From Gammaproteobacteria bacterium (GTDB taxonomy: Bacteria > Pseudomonadota > Gammaproteobacteria > Steroidobacterales > Steroidobacteraceae), in contig CANGOP010000014.1 of assembly GCA_947455595.1 (NCBI GenBank), positions 20,771 to 84,770 of the forward strand: 64,000 nt of DNA, in the 5' to 3' direction. The translations under genes and the position numbers were made by a program. The stretch's first letter is position 1; every line of letters begins with the position of its first letter. Positions 50,798 through 59,140 of the stretch are shown here, in pieces. Under the pieces are notes generated by a model. The model saw nothing but the letters and a program-made list of their open reading frames with translations, had not been told where the DNA came from and ran no database searches.

Positions 50798-51189
50798 TCC
50801 TGCTGGATACGAACATCTGCATCTACATTATTAACGAACGACCGGTTCAGGTGTTCTCTCGTTTCCGAGCGTATCAAGCAGGCGATATCGGTCTTTCCTC
50901 CATCGTCGCCGCTGAACTTGCCTACGGCGTATCTAAGAGTGGTTCGGATCGAAATCGTCGTGCGTTAGATCTCTTCCTCGCACCTCTGGTCATTCTGCCG
51001 TTCGATGCGCGTTGTATTTGGAAGTATGGTCAATTGCGAGCAGTACTCGAACGACAAGGCGAGCCGATCGGATCGATGGATCTACTGATCGCAGCGCATG
51101 CGTTGAATGAAGGCGCCACGCTTGTCACCAATAACTTGAAAGAATTTTCCAAGGTTCCGGGACTGGCGCTAGAAAACTGGGCGGCCTGA
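50794..51189 (+). CDS. vapC: VapC-type PIN-domain ribonuclease toxin
   Basis: Toxin of 131 residues that cleaves RNA when not bound by its antitoxin. PIN acidic residues are in LLDTNICIYIIN (Asp5), SSIVAAELAYGV (Glu) and GEPIGSMDLLIAAHALNEG (Asp), followed by LVTNNLKEFSKVPGL. The start codon is TTG at 50794, overlapping the vapB stop, which suggests translational coupling and lower toxin output. It is a VapC of the tRNA-fMet-cleaving-like size class; the target is not known. Confidence 0.92.
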   Translation: MILLDTNICIYIINERPVQVFSRFRAYQAGDIGLSSIVAAELAYGVSKSGSDRNRRALDLFLAPLVILPFDARCIWKYGQLRAVLERQGEPIGSMDLLIAAHALNEGATLVTNNLKEFSKVPGLALENWAA

Positions 51190-51244
51190 AAAGGCGTTCG
51201 TTACGGATGGGTCAGAGCAAATGTAATGACCAAGCGGTTTCTGC

Positions 51245-51400
51245 TCAGGTCAGGCTGCTAAAGCATACGCCGTAGCTAGGTTTCATACGGAGGGCCTGGC
51301 CGGCTCTATGGTGGTTATAGAAACGGATCCAGTCGCCGATGTCCCGAGAGGCCTGTTGCTGTGTCTCGAAGCGATGGGGATGAAGACATTCTCTTTGAGG
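51245..51400 (-). pseudogene. Remnant of an IS3-family transposase C-terminus
   Basis: Minus-strand translation gives about 51 residues ending at TGA 51247-51245: RECLHPHRFETQQQASRDIG followed by WIRFYNHHRAGQALRMKPS. This is the end of the IS3-type integrase domain, where the spacing of ECL, HRF and YNHHR matches the family. There is no upstream part and no terminal repeat, so only a scar of the insertion remains. It marks the left edge of the accessory island. Confidence 0.75.
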
Positions 51401-51442
51401 GTTCGCTGGCAGGCTGCAAGGTCTAAATGACTCTGCGTTTTG

Positions 51443-51700
51443 CTAACAGAGGACAGCATCCGGAATCAGCGCCTGGATCCGCCACCGAGTGCTGTCCTTG
51501 TCTTTGTCGTACTGAGCTACCAGGACGTTGGTCTCCAGATTCAACGCCAGCGCGCTTGCAAATGCCGTGATCGTCGGCGCAAGATCCCGGCTGAGATTCG
51601 AGCCCACAGCGACGGTCAGGAAGGCCCACAAATCCACCACGCACGAAAGACCAGGAAGGCGCGTGAACAAAATCCGGCATTTCAGCGGACATCGCATCAT
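51443..51700 (-). CDS. Small hypothetical protein
   Basis: Frame of 85 residues not recognised as any family. The ATG at 51700 has GAGGAG six bases upstream, a very good ribosome-binding site for a chance frame, which is the main reason to list it; the same frame runs on to 52042 only as a shadow of the gene at 51770. The N-terminal half is hydrophobic (LPGLSCVVDLWAFLTVAVGS) and the end is polar. It is divergent from the YD-repeat gene. Confidence 0.4.
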   Translation of the reverse strand: MMRCPLKCRILFTRLPGLSCVVDLWAFLTVAVGSNLSRDLAPTITAFASALALNLETNVLVAQYDKDKDSTRWRIQALIPDAVLC

Positions 51701-51769
51701 GGCGCTCTCCTCGGACACATGGCGCGCCATTGTCGAAGTGGCATGCATCACACGCACTAGGCTCCCCGC

Positions 51770-52378
51770 ATGAGTAAGCATCTTCGACGTGCTCTCGCGT
51801 GCGCCGTGACGTGGCTCGCGATGGCGATCACTGCGCTGGGTGCCTGGGCGGCTGCGGGCACCGAGACTTATTCCTACGATCCGTTGGGCCGGCTGTTGAG
51901 CGTCGGGTACCCAAACGGGACCACCGTATTGTACGCGTACGACCCTGCAGGCAACCGCAAGAGCTATTTCACGACCGCCTCGACGCCCAAGACCGATGCC
52001 TCGACGCTCTCGCCGGGCCTGTACACGGGATCCGGAACCCACAACCCGCTAACCGGCCAAGGCTTTCTAGCCGCGTTTTCCGTGGGAACGGTGGTGCCCA
52101 CGATGCTGACCGGTGGCCGCGTAATCACGAATTTCTTCGATGAGTACATTTCCGGCAGCTTCTACGGGACCACGTTCTCGGTGTCGGGGTTCTCTGCGGA
52201 CCCAGGCGCCGCCTGGCTTATCTATCTCACCGCACTGGGCGCGACACGGACAGGTGCAGGCGCCAATTATAGCTATAGCGGCGGCGTGGCGACCTGGTGG
52301 TGGTTGGCCTCGAGCGGGAATCCCGGAATTGGCATCGGAACGTCGGGCACGATTCCGTGCACGATCGTGCACCTGTAG
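51770..52378 (+). CDS. Secreted short YD-repeat (RHS-like) protein with unknown C-terminal domain
   Basis: Protein of 202 residues. A signal peptide (AVTWLAMAITALGAWAAA) is followed by two YD repeats, TETYSYDPLGRLLSVGYPNG and VLYAYDPAGNRKSYF, the building block of RHS shells. From about residue 70 an unrelated Gly/Ser/Thr-rich domain follows, with GAAWLIYLTALGATRTGAGA and a final pair of Trp-rich strands. A full shell is impossible at this length. It lies just before the large split RHS genes on the same strand, so it may be a displaced RHS tip or an accessory of that system. Confidence 0.65.
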   Translation: MSKHLRRALACAVTWLAMAITALGAWAAAGTETYSYDPLGRLLSVGYPNGTTVLYAYDPAGNRKSYFTTASTPKTDASTLSPGLYTGSGTHNPLTGQGFLAAFSVGTVVPTMLTGGRVITNFFDEYISGSFYGTTFSVSGFSADPGAAWLIYLTALGATRTGAGANYSYSGGVATWWWLASSGNPGIGIGTSGTIPCTIVHL

Positions 52379-52402
52379 TTCTGGCACGGAGCAAAGTGCG
52401 CC

Positions 52403-54268
52403 ATGGCAAGTCTTCTCCGGCGACCGATCTCGGAATACGTCATCAAGAACCCTGCCTCGTGGCAGTTGTCGCGAAAGCTTCCCGTTCTGGCGGCCTTGCT
52501 CTTCTCGATTGGGGTGCCGACCTCCGCGGATGCCCAGGTCATCAACGCGCTGACGCCCGAGACCTACAAAGTCATTGATGCGAACGGAATCAACATGCTC
52601 ACCGAGCATCCCGATTTCAGCATCCCGGATCTCAGCATCGGCGGCGGTGCGTCGTCGATGGGGCACACTTCCTATCTGCCAGGCCCATACTACGTCGCGG
52701 ATTCGAACTTTGGCGGATTCGGAAAGAATCCAAGCACCCCAAATCCCAACGGGCTCCAGCTCTGGTGCGCCGCCATCAACCCGAGTTATCTGCCCTATAC
52801 GGCGAGCTTAGGTAATTCCAGCTCAACGTTCTGCGGCTACAACGGAGTCTACGTGGCGGCCTCCAATCCCGCAGAAACGCTCGTCACCAATGCCGACGGC
52901 ACGATTACCCTGACCGAGGGCGACGGAACGCAGCGTACTTATGCGTCGCTGGATTCATATGGATCCTATGTGACGAAGATCGTTCGACCGGATGGCCGCA
53001 TTGCAACCTTCGCGTACAAAACAGCCACAATAGCCGGCTCACCGCCCACCACGATGGCGAGACTTCAATCCGTGACCCGCAACGACGGCATGCAGTTCCG
53101 CTACACGTACGCCAGCAATGCGCCGCCGACCGTGGCCGGACTCCTCGCATGGCTCGTCCCCACGGCGGTGACCGGAGTGAACAACGCCGTCGATTTCTGC
53201 GACCCGATGGCGGACTCCTGCGCAACGACTCAGTCGTGGCCCACGGCGACCTACGCGTGGACGACCAACCCCGCCGGGTATCTTGTCTATACGATCACCG
53301 ATTCCGCTGGAACAACGACGCAGTTCCGAATGGATACAATCGGACACCTTTTCGGCTACAAGGCAACGACCAGCAGCAATGCGGAGACCGTGACCTACAC
53401 CTGGTACACAGACTCCTCCGAAGTACTCTATGCGACAAATGCGAATGCACAGGTATGGACCTATTCAGACGGAGTCGTTCCGAATTCCGGCCTCAATCTC
53501 CGCGGCGTGACGAGTCCGACCGGCGTGACGCAGGTGGCCCGTCTCGTGTTCCACCTCAATGCCGGTGTGCCGGTGTACGACTATCCGGCATCGAGAGCGT
53601 CGTTCTTCGACGACGCCAATCGGCATTTCAATTTCGATACCAGCGCGCCGTCGAACCACATCACCTCGATCGTGAACGGTGTCGGCGTCACGTTCAGCTA
53701 TACCTATGACGGGCGCGGGAATATCACGGCGGTGCAGCAGACACCCGCCTCGGGTTCGGGCACACCAACTCCGCCTCCCTCCACGGCACAATACGATTTG
53801 ACGTGCATGATCCCAGTGAAATGCAATAAGCCGAACTGGGTGAAGGATGAACTGAATAACCAGACGGACTACACCTACGATCCCGTACATGGTGGAGTGA
53901 CTTCCATTACCTCTCCACCCGATAGCAACGGTATTCGGCCACAGACCCGATACGTCTACGCGCAGAAATACCCCTGGCTAAAAAATGCTGCCGGTACGTA
54001 CGTCCAGTCCGCGACCCCAATCTGGGTTCTGACCGAAGAAAGCTTCTGCGCCACAAGCGCATTCAACGGATCAACATGCACAGTCGCTGGCGATGAAGTC
54101 GTAACGGATTATGACTATGGTCCGGCCAGTGGGCCCAATAACCTCTTTCTACGCGGTAAGGCGGTGACCTGGAACGGCCAGACACGGCGAACATGCTTCG
54201 GATCGGATTCCTTCGGTAACAGGATCAGTGAAACGTTGCCGAATGCGGGATTGGGGAGCTGCCCGTGA
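52403..54268 (+). CDS. RHS/YD-repeat protein, N-terminal half
   Basis: Exported protein of 621 residues. After a signal peptide (KLPVLAALLFSIGVPTSADA) there is a conserved N-terminal segment (EHPDFSIPDLSIGGGASSMG) and then scattered RHS repeats such as VTYTWYTDSSEVLY, FSYTYDGRGNITAV and TDYTYDPVHGGVTSITSP. It lacks the core-associated domain and toxin tip. The TGA overlaps the next gene start as GTGA, and that gene supplies the remaining repeats, core and tip. Together they are about 1,520 residues, the size of one complete RHS protein, so this looks like a naturally split shell. Confidence 0.85.
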   Translation: MASLLRRPISEYVIKNPASWQLSRKLPVLAALLFSIGVPTSADAQVINALTPETYKVIDANGINMLTEHPDFSIPDLSIGGGASSMGHTSYLPGPYYVADSNFGGFGKNPSTPNPNGLQLWCAAINPSYLPYTASLGNSSSTFCGYNGVYVAASNPAETLVTNADGTITLTEGDGTQRTYASLDSYGSYVTKIVRPDGRIATFAYKTATIAGSPPTTMARLQSVTRNDGMQFRYTYASNAPPTVAGLLAWLVPTAVTGVNNAVDFCDPMADSCATTQSWPTATYAWTTNPAGYLVYTITDSAGTTTQFRMDTIGHLFGYKATTSSNAETVTYTWYTDSSEVLYATNANAQVWTYSDGVVPNSGLNLRGVTSPTGVTQVARLVFHLNAGVPVYDYPASRASFFDDANRHFNFDTSAPSNHITSIVNGVGVTFSYTYDGRGNITAVQQTPASGSGTPTPPPSTAQYDLTCMIPVKCNKPNWVKDELNNQTDYTYDPVHGGVTSITSPPDSNGIRPQTRYVYAQKYPWLKNAAGTYVQSATPIWVLTEESFCATSAFNGSTCTVAGDEVVTDYDYGPASGPNNLFLRGKAVTWNGQTRRTCFGSDSFGNRISETLPNAGLGSCP

Positions 54269-56967
54269 CGCAACCCGCGTCAGACGACGCGCGAGGAATG
54301 TGGTTCGGCGCGGCGGCGGCGTTGATTCTCTGGGGATTGAGCACCAGCATATGCCTCGCTCAGTCACAGCCGTCGCCCTTTGCCTACGGCTATCGATACG
54401 ACGCAGCGCATCGCGTCACGGGAACCATCAAGCCAGATCCTGACGGGGCTGGCCCGATTCACTATGCCGCGACCCGGATTACGCACAGCCCAACGACGGG
54501 GATGAAAACCAAGGTCGAGTACGGAGAGCTGTCGCAGTGGCGGGATGAGTCCATCCAGCCCTCTGCCTGGGGCGCGGCCTTCACGATCTTTCGTGTCGAA
54601 GACTTCACGTACGACGCGTACGGCATGAAGCTGACCGAGCAATTGTCCTCGGGTGGCGTTGCCTATGCACTAACTCAGTCAAACTATGACGGCCTTGAGC
54701 GCCTGAAGTGCTCGACCGTGCGGATGAACACCGCGACCTACGGTTCGCTGCCAGATGCCTGCAGCCTCGGAACGGCCGGGGCCTACGGCCCTGATCGCGT
54801 GACCCTGAACACTTATGACGCGACCGTCCATGTGCTCACCATTCAGCGCGCCTATGGGACGTCCGCTGCGCAGACATACGCCACCTACACCTATAGCGGC
54901 AGCGGCCAGCAAACGACCATGGCCGATGCCAACAGTAATCTGACCTCGCTGACGTACGACGGTCTGGATCGGCTTCAGACCATGTACTTCCCGTCAAAAA
55001 CCACACCGTGGACTGCGAGTTCAACGGACTACGAGCAGTATGACTATTACGACAACGGCCCCCGGAAGACGCTCCGCAAGCGCGACGCCCAGGTCGTTAC
55101 GTATTACTACGACAGCCTCAAGAGGCTGGTGCGCACCCAATACCCGGCAGGCACGATTTCAGACATCTATGTGGGCTATGACGTTCGGGGATTACGGACG
55201 TTGGCGCAGTTTGGAACGGCTGGGGCGAAGCTCACGACAACTTACAACGGGTTTGGCGAGCCACTTTCCAGCACCACCGATCAGAGCGGCACGGCCCGGA
55301 CATTGGGGTATCTCTACGATCTGGACGGCAACCGCACCCATTTGACCTTCCCGGACGGCGTCGACTTTACGTACGGCTATGACGGGCTCGATCGAATGTC
55401 GAGTCTGTCGGAGACGTCGCCGTCGACGCAGCTGATCGGCGTCACGTATGACAACCGCGGACAGCGCACGAGCCTCGTGCGCGGCGCTTCCGTGGCGACA
55501 ACGAACTTCGGCTTTGACAACGTTTCAAGGTTGACGATGCTGACTCATAACCTGGATGGATCCGGGACCGCGAACGACGAAACGCTGACCTTTACCTACT
55601 CGCCGGCGAGTCAGATCGCCAGCCGGAATCTATCCAATGCGGTCTATTCGTATCCGGTGACAAGCGGGACATCGACAATCTATGCCGCTAACGGGCTCAA
55701 TCAGTACGCGACCATCAAAACGGGCACGACCGCCACGCCGACGTACGATCCGCGGGGAAACATGACGTGGGATGGCTCGACCAACTACGGCTATGACATC
55801 GAGAATCGGCTGCTTTCTACGTCGGCTGGGCATACCGCGACGCTGAGCTATGACCCGGTCGGTCGACTATTCCAGACAAGCGGCAACGGCGGCGGCGCGG
55901 TTACGTTTCTGCATGACGGAGACCAGATCGTTGCTGAGTACAGTACCGGCGGAACGCTGCTGCGCCGGTATGTCGCTGGTACGCGCGTCGATGAACCTCT
56001 CGTCTGGTACGAAGGCGCAACAGTAGGTGCAGCGAACCGGCGGTACTTCTTCGCGGATCATCAGGGATCGGTAGTTGCGGTAAGCAATTCAGTGGGCGCC
56101 AAGCTGGAGATTGACAGCTACGACCCCTACGGAGGCCCTGCGCCCGGCAATAGTGTCAGGTTCCAATACACGGGACAGGTGTCGTTGCCGGAGACCGGTC
56201 TCTACTACTACCGCGCCAGGTACTACTCGCCGCAGCTGGGGAGGTTTATGCAGACCGATCCTGTCGGCTACAAAGACGACCTCGATCTCTACACATACGT
56301 AGGGAATGATCCGTTAGATAGAACGGACCCGAGTGGAAACTGCCCCAATTGCTTGACCGCCGGCATTGGTGCGATTGCCGGCGCGGTTGGTGGATTGCTG
56401 GTGCAAGGAGGCGCGGATCTAATCAGCGGCGAACTTTCCTCGTTTGACGACTACGCAGGAGCGTTTGTCGGGGGTGGTACGGCCGGGGCAGTACTTGGCT
56501 TTACTGGAAATCCTATTCTGGCTGGAGCGGCCGGTGGAGCGGCGGGAAACGCTACGAAGCAGGGGGTCGGCAACCTGACAGGCAACCAGTCGGGATTCAG
56601 CGCTGGGCAGCTTGCAAAGGGAACGGCCATTGGCGCGGTAACTGGCGGCGTCTTAAAGGGAATTGGGAATGTCAAAGTTCCAGGCATCACGGGCGGGCGG
56701 AATTCGTTTGACGCCATTGCTAAAGCAGCGCAGACGAAACTTGCTAACGGTACGATTGGGTCCGTTTCGGCGACAACGGTGGGTAAAGGTGCAGCTGCCG
56801 GAGTAACTGGCGATCTTGCTCGGACTGGTGCGGAGGCTGCACTGACGGGAGTAGCAACGGTTGCTGGCCAGAAGATTGACAGCGCAATGGGCTCCATCAA
56901 TTTGTCTCTACCGCCGTCACCGCCGATAGTCAGCCCGTGTCTACTCGGGACAATTTGTGCCCGGTAG
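54265..56967 (+). CDS. RHS repeat protein with core domain and glycine-rich C-terminal tip
   Basis: Protein of 900 residues. A second signal or TM segment (WFGAAAALILWGLSTSICLA) precedes about fifteen YD repeats, for example LTSLTYDGLDRLQTMYFPS and LGYLYDLDGNRTHLTFPDG. The RHS core-associated end is complete: QYTGQVSLPETGLYYYRARY then LGRFMQTDPVGYKDDLDLYT and NDPLDRTDPSG (about 640-691), where the variable tip begins. The tip (about 692-900) is Gly/Ala-rich with hydrophobic stretches (GAIAGAVGGLLVQGGADLIS) and the motif VPGITGGRNSFDAIAKAAQT. Its function is unknown; glycine-zipper-like membrane insertion is a guess. GTG start overlapping the previous gene. Confidence 0.88.
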   Translation: MTQPASDDARGMWFGAAAALILWGLSTSICLAQSQPSPFAYGYRYDAAHRVTGTIKPDPDGAGPIHYAATRITHSPTTGMKTKVEYGELSQWRDESIQPSAWGAAFTIFRVEDFTYDAYGMKLTEQLSSGGVAYALTQSNYDGLERLKCSTVRMNTATYGSLPDACSLGTAGAYGPDRVTLNTYDATVHVLTIQRAYGTSAAQTYATYTYSGSGQQTTMADANSNLTSLTYDGLDRLQTMYFPSKTTPWTASSTDYEQYDYYDNGPRKTLRKRDAQVVTYYYDSLKRLVRTQYPAGTISDIYVGYDVRGLRTLAQFGTAGAKLTTTYNGFGEPLSSTTDQSGTARTLGYLYDLDGNRTHLTFPDGVDFTYGYDGLDRMSSLSETSPSTQLIGVTYDNRGQRTSLVRGASVATTNFGFDNVSRLTMLTHNLDGSGTANDETLTFTYSPASQIASRNLSNAVYSYPVTSGTSTIYAANGLNQYATIKTGTTATPTYDPRGNMTWDGSTNYGYDIENRLLSTSAGHTATLSYDPVGRLFQTSGNGGGAVTFLHDGDQIVAEYSTGGTLLRRYVAGTRVDEPLVWYEGATVGAANRRYFFADHQGSVVAVSNSVGAKLEIDSYDPYGGPAPGNSVRFQYTGQVSLPETGLYYYRARYYSPQLGRFMQTDPVGYKDDLDLYTYVGNDPLDRTDPSGNCPNCLTAGIGAIAGAVGGLLVQGGADLISGELSSFDDYAGAFVGGGTAGAVLGFTGNPILAGAAGGAAGNATKQGVGNLTGNQSGFSAGQLAKGTAIGAVTGGVLKGIGNVKVPGITGGRNSFDAIAKAAQTKLANGTIGSVSATTVGKGAAAGVTGDLARTGAEAALTGVATVAGQKIDSAMGSINLSLPPSPPIVSPCLLGTICAR
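56287..56336 (+). repeat. RHS core-end direct repeat, copy 1 (in the full RHS gene)
   Basis: Fifty bases encoding LYTYVGNDPLDRTDPSG at the core/tip boundary. Similar DNA recurs at 57469 and 61597. It differs from those copies at several third positions, so this is the most diverged copy. Confidence 0.75.
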
Positions 56968-57454
56968 TCAGCGACTCGAATACAGGCCACCGACCTCAGC
57001 GCTCGCGCTCTTGGTCGGCGTCGCGCTCGCTTTGTCACTGCCTGCGGCAATTGCGGTCGCCGCGCTGATCGAAGGCCAGCAGGACGTGTCCGCGGCTAAG
57101 GTGCTGCGAATGCTCTGTCTGATCGGGCCGTTCTTCGCCGCAGTCGCTTTCTGGATATATCGAGGACATTTAATTGCGGTCCGCGACGGAATCGCTGACT
57201 TTGCATTTACCAGGTATGGCATTCGCCACTCTGTAACATTGTCGAAGCAGTCCCTACGCTCAGCAGCCTTCGTTCGTGGAACCTTGTCGTTAGACGGTCG
57301 GCCGCGGCCATTGATCGAGTACGAGCTTTCATCTGGAGAACGGGGGTGGATCCCGCTCGCGCTTTACGGCCGTCGCCTTATCGATGCGCTGCGCTCGGAA
57401 CTAAGGTCGCAGGGGGTTGAGGTAGTAGAAACGGGTGAGTTGCGACCGAGATGA
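56957..57454 (+). CDS. Two-TM protein with PH-like C-terminal domain, candidate RHS companion
   Basis: Protein of 165 residues starting at GTG 56957, overlapping the RHS stop by 11 nt. Two TM helices (about 14-36 and 50-68) precede a soluble beta-rich domain (ADFAFTRYGIRHSVTLSKQS, then YELSSGERGWIPLALYG) and a C-terminal helix (LIDALRSELRSQGVEV), a bacterial-PH-like order. A protein of the same layout follows the related tip at 61581. Position directly after a toxin tip is typical of immunity genes, but no function is shown. Its last 20 bases overlap the start of the next orphan tip. Confidence 0.7.
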   Translation: MPGSQRLEYRPPTSALALLVGVALALSLPAAIAVAALIEGQQDVSAAKVLRMLCLIGPFFAAVAFWIYRGHLIAVRDGIADFAFTRYGIRHSVTLSKQSLRSAAFVRGTLSLDGRPRPLIEYELSSGERGWIPLALYGRRLIDALRSELRSQGVEVVETGELRPR

Positions 57455-57986
57455 AGATGACCTCAACCTCTACACATATGTCGGCAACGATCCGCTGGAT
57501 AAGACGGATCCGACTGGCTTGGCGACGTGCGCGGACCCACAGCGCAAGACATCAACAATCGATGCGCAGCCAGCGGGAACCAATGGCCCTACGATCACCT
57601 TCCAAAACGATAATCCAAAGAATCCGAGCCCCAACCAACCAGTCACGACGGAAACGGCGAAGATGGTTGAGAGCGCGGTTGTGAAGTCTGGGGTGAAGTC
57701 GGTAAACGTCAATAGCACGACTGGAGGCAATCACGCGCCGGCGAGTCGCCATGGCCAAGGGAAGGCTGTGGACATTAACAAAGTGAACGGGACTTCTGTG
57801 AAGACTCAAGGAGCGTCAGCGCCAGTGAAGGCGCTGCAGGGTGCATTCCGCTCTGAATCTAATTCGAGAGAGAACTTTGGCCCGGCGTTTCAAGAGAAGG
57901 TGAGTACACCTGGCGGAGCTGCGGTGCCAAGACCGGATGTTGCAGCAGATCATCAAGATCATCTCCACGAATCCGGGCAGGATTAG
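57435..57986 (+). CDS. Orphan RHS C-terminal tip with M15-type peptidase motifs
   Basis: Displaced RHS tip of 183 residues. It opens with the core end DDLNLYTYVGNDPLDKTDPT (residues 8-27), so it once continued an RHS core. The C-terminal domain has SRHGQGKAVDINKVNG with His106 and Asp113 spaced as in M15/VanY-type zinc peptidases (HxxxxxxD), and DHQDHLHESG near the end for the third ligand. Such enzymes cut peptidoglycan stem peptides, so a cell-wall-degrading effector is inferred. Without its own secretion signal or core it would need recombination into an RHS gene to be delivered. GTG start inside the previous gene end. Confidence 0.75.
   Translation: MSCDRDEDDLNLYTYVGNDPLDKTDPTGLATCADPQRKTSTIDAQPAGTNGPTITFQNDNPKNPSPNQPVTTETAKMVESAVVKSGVKSVNVNSTTGGNHAPASRHGQGKAVDINKVNGTSVKTQGASAPVKALQGAFRSESNSRENFGPAFQEKVSTPGGAAVPRPDVAADHQDHLHESGQD
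57469..57518 (+). repeat. RHS core-end direct repeat, copy 2 (M15-type tip)
   Basis: Fifty bases encoding LYTYVGNDPLDKTDPTG at the start of the orphan M15-type tip. Closely matches copy 3 at 61597-61646, differing at only a few positions. Confidence 0.8.
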
Positions 57987-57987
57987 C

Positions 57988-58440
57988 ATGATCAGGAAGG
58001 CGTTGTTTCTCGCGGTTACGGCCTTATCTGCCATCGGCTGTGCGAATGCGCAGCCATGTAAATCAATACTTGTGGAACCGACGCGCGCCCTAACTGTTCA
58101 GCAAATCGGGCAGCTTGCGGACCGGAAAGTTAGCTCGGCTGCGCGGTTTACGGTGATGCTGTGGAGTTTTGACGTTGAGGATCGGCCGAGGAAAGGGGAT
58201 CTGAGGGGCGTGGCATTTATTCTTGTGACCAATGGTGATCTGGGGGGTAGGCCGGTTGGTGCGGTGATTTGGGCTGCTGAACCGGAAAGCGCGGACTTCC
58301 AGGTGGAATCGGATCGCGACGTAGTGCGGATATCCGTTCGCACTGCGCGTGGCACATGCACGCAGACTCCAGTGTCGATTAGGGTTGCGGCGGATGGGGT
58401 TGTGTCGGCCGATTCCATCGTTCTTGGAAGAATGGAGTGA
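57988..58440 (+). CDS. Small exported protein, candidate periplasmic immunity protein
   Basis: Protein of 150 residues starting at ATG 57988, one base after the tip stop; the upstream frame start at 57937 lies inside the tip gene. The N-terminus (MIRKALFLAVTALSAIGCAN) is a clear export signal, either cleaved after ANA or a weak lipobox ending in Cys. The mature part is a beta-rich domain with three Cys. No family recognised. A peptidase acting on peptidoglycan would need an immunity protein in the periplasm, which fits the signal peptide and position. Confidence 0.68.
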   Translation: MIRKALFLAVTALSAIGCANAQPCKSILVEPTRALTVQQIGQLADRKVSSAARFTVMLWSFDVEDRPRKGDLRGVAFILVTNGDLGGRPVGAVIWAAEPESADFQVESDRDVVRISVRTARGTCTQTPVSIRVAADGVVSADSIVLGRME

Positions 58441-58474
58441 GCGTTCCCATCTGCCGTTAACGGCGGGCGCGGCA

Positions 58475-58900
58475 TTAACCGCTTGCGGTGATGATGGCGT
58501 CGAGTGCTTCGCGCGCGCTGAGTATGCGGATGTCGCGGAACGTAGCGAGCTCCAGCAGGTCGTGATCGCCGGAGACGATGAGCGAGGCGTTGGCGGTGAG
58601 CGCACAGGCGAGCACGTGATCATCGTCGGGATCGCGGCTGACGGGTGCTGGTAGCGGCTGCGGATCCACGAGCACGGCGAGGCGCTGGTAATCGGCGACC
58701 AGGCCAGCGGCTGAGAGCTGGGCATTTTGGATGCGCTGCGCGAACTTGCCGCGGCCAATAACTTCGGCGAGCTCTGCGAGCAACACGAGGCTGGTGTGGA
58801 GCGTGATGGTGCCGGCCCGCGCGTGATCGATGATCTGGCGCGGCGGACCCTGCCAGAGCAGCCCCGACAGAACCGTGTTGGTATCAGCGACGATCCGCAC
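58475..58900 (-). CDS. PIN-domain toxin (COG1569 type)
   Basis: Putative ribonuclease toxin of 141 residues. PIN motifs are VADTNTVLSGLLWQGPP (first Asp), LLAELAEVIGRGKFA (Glu), VSRDPDDDHVLACAL (Asp cluster) and LIVSGDHDLLEL. This is the family annotated as toxin component of TA systems with N-terminal DTNVLLSG. The upstream antitoxin gene overlaps by 17 nt. A close paralogue with the same neighbours lies at 62873. Confidence 0.88.
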   Translation of the reverse strand: MRIVADTNTVLSGLLWQGPPRQIIDHARAGTITLHTSLVLLAELAEVIGRGKFAQRIQNAQLSAAGLVADYQRLAVLVDPQPLPAPVSRDPDDDHVLACALTANASLIVSGDHDLLELATFRDIRILSAREALDAIITASG

Positions 58901-59135
58901 GGGCGCGGCGCTCGGCGCGCACGGCGTCGATCTCGGCCTGGATCTCCTCGCTGCTCATCGCAGGCTCATCCAGGGCATCGAGCCGCTTGAACGCCTCGCC
59001 GAGCCGCTGTGCGGCTTCGGAGCGTGTCTGGGCGTCACGCTTCTCCAGGAAATCCACGAAATCTTCCACCTCGGCCTGGCGCTCGGGCGGTAAGCGCTGG
59101 AGCTTGTCGAGCAGGATGCGGGTGTTGGCGTTCAT
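58884..59135 (-). CDS. Antitoxin of the PIN module
   Basis: Protein of 83 residues, helical and highly charged, with the DUF2281-like start LLDKLQRLPPERQAEVEDFV followed by DFLEKRDAQTRSEA. The C-terminus IDAVRAERRARADRR resembles the end of the paralogous antitoxin at 63298, which probably contacts the PIN toxin. It lies between the truncated XRE gene (5-nt gap) and the toxin. Confidence 0.78.
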   Translation of the reverse strand: MNANTRILLDKLQRLPPERQAEVEDFVDFLEKRDAQTRSEAAQRLGEAFKRLDALDEPAMSSEEIQAEIDAVRAERRARADRR

Positions 59136-59140
59136 AGGGG

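Noticed and set aside
57937..57987. Upstream start for the exported protein after the M15-type tip
   Set aside because: It would overlap the tip gene and add 17 residues before the signal peptide; ATG 57988 directly begins the signal sequence.
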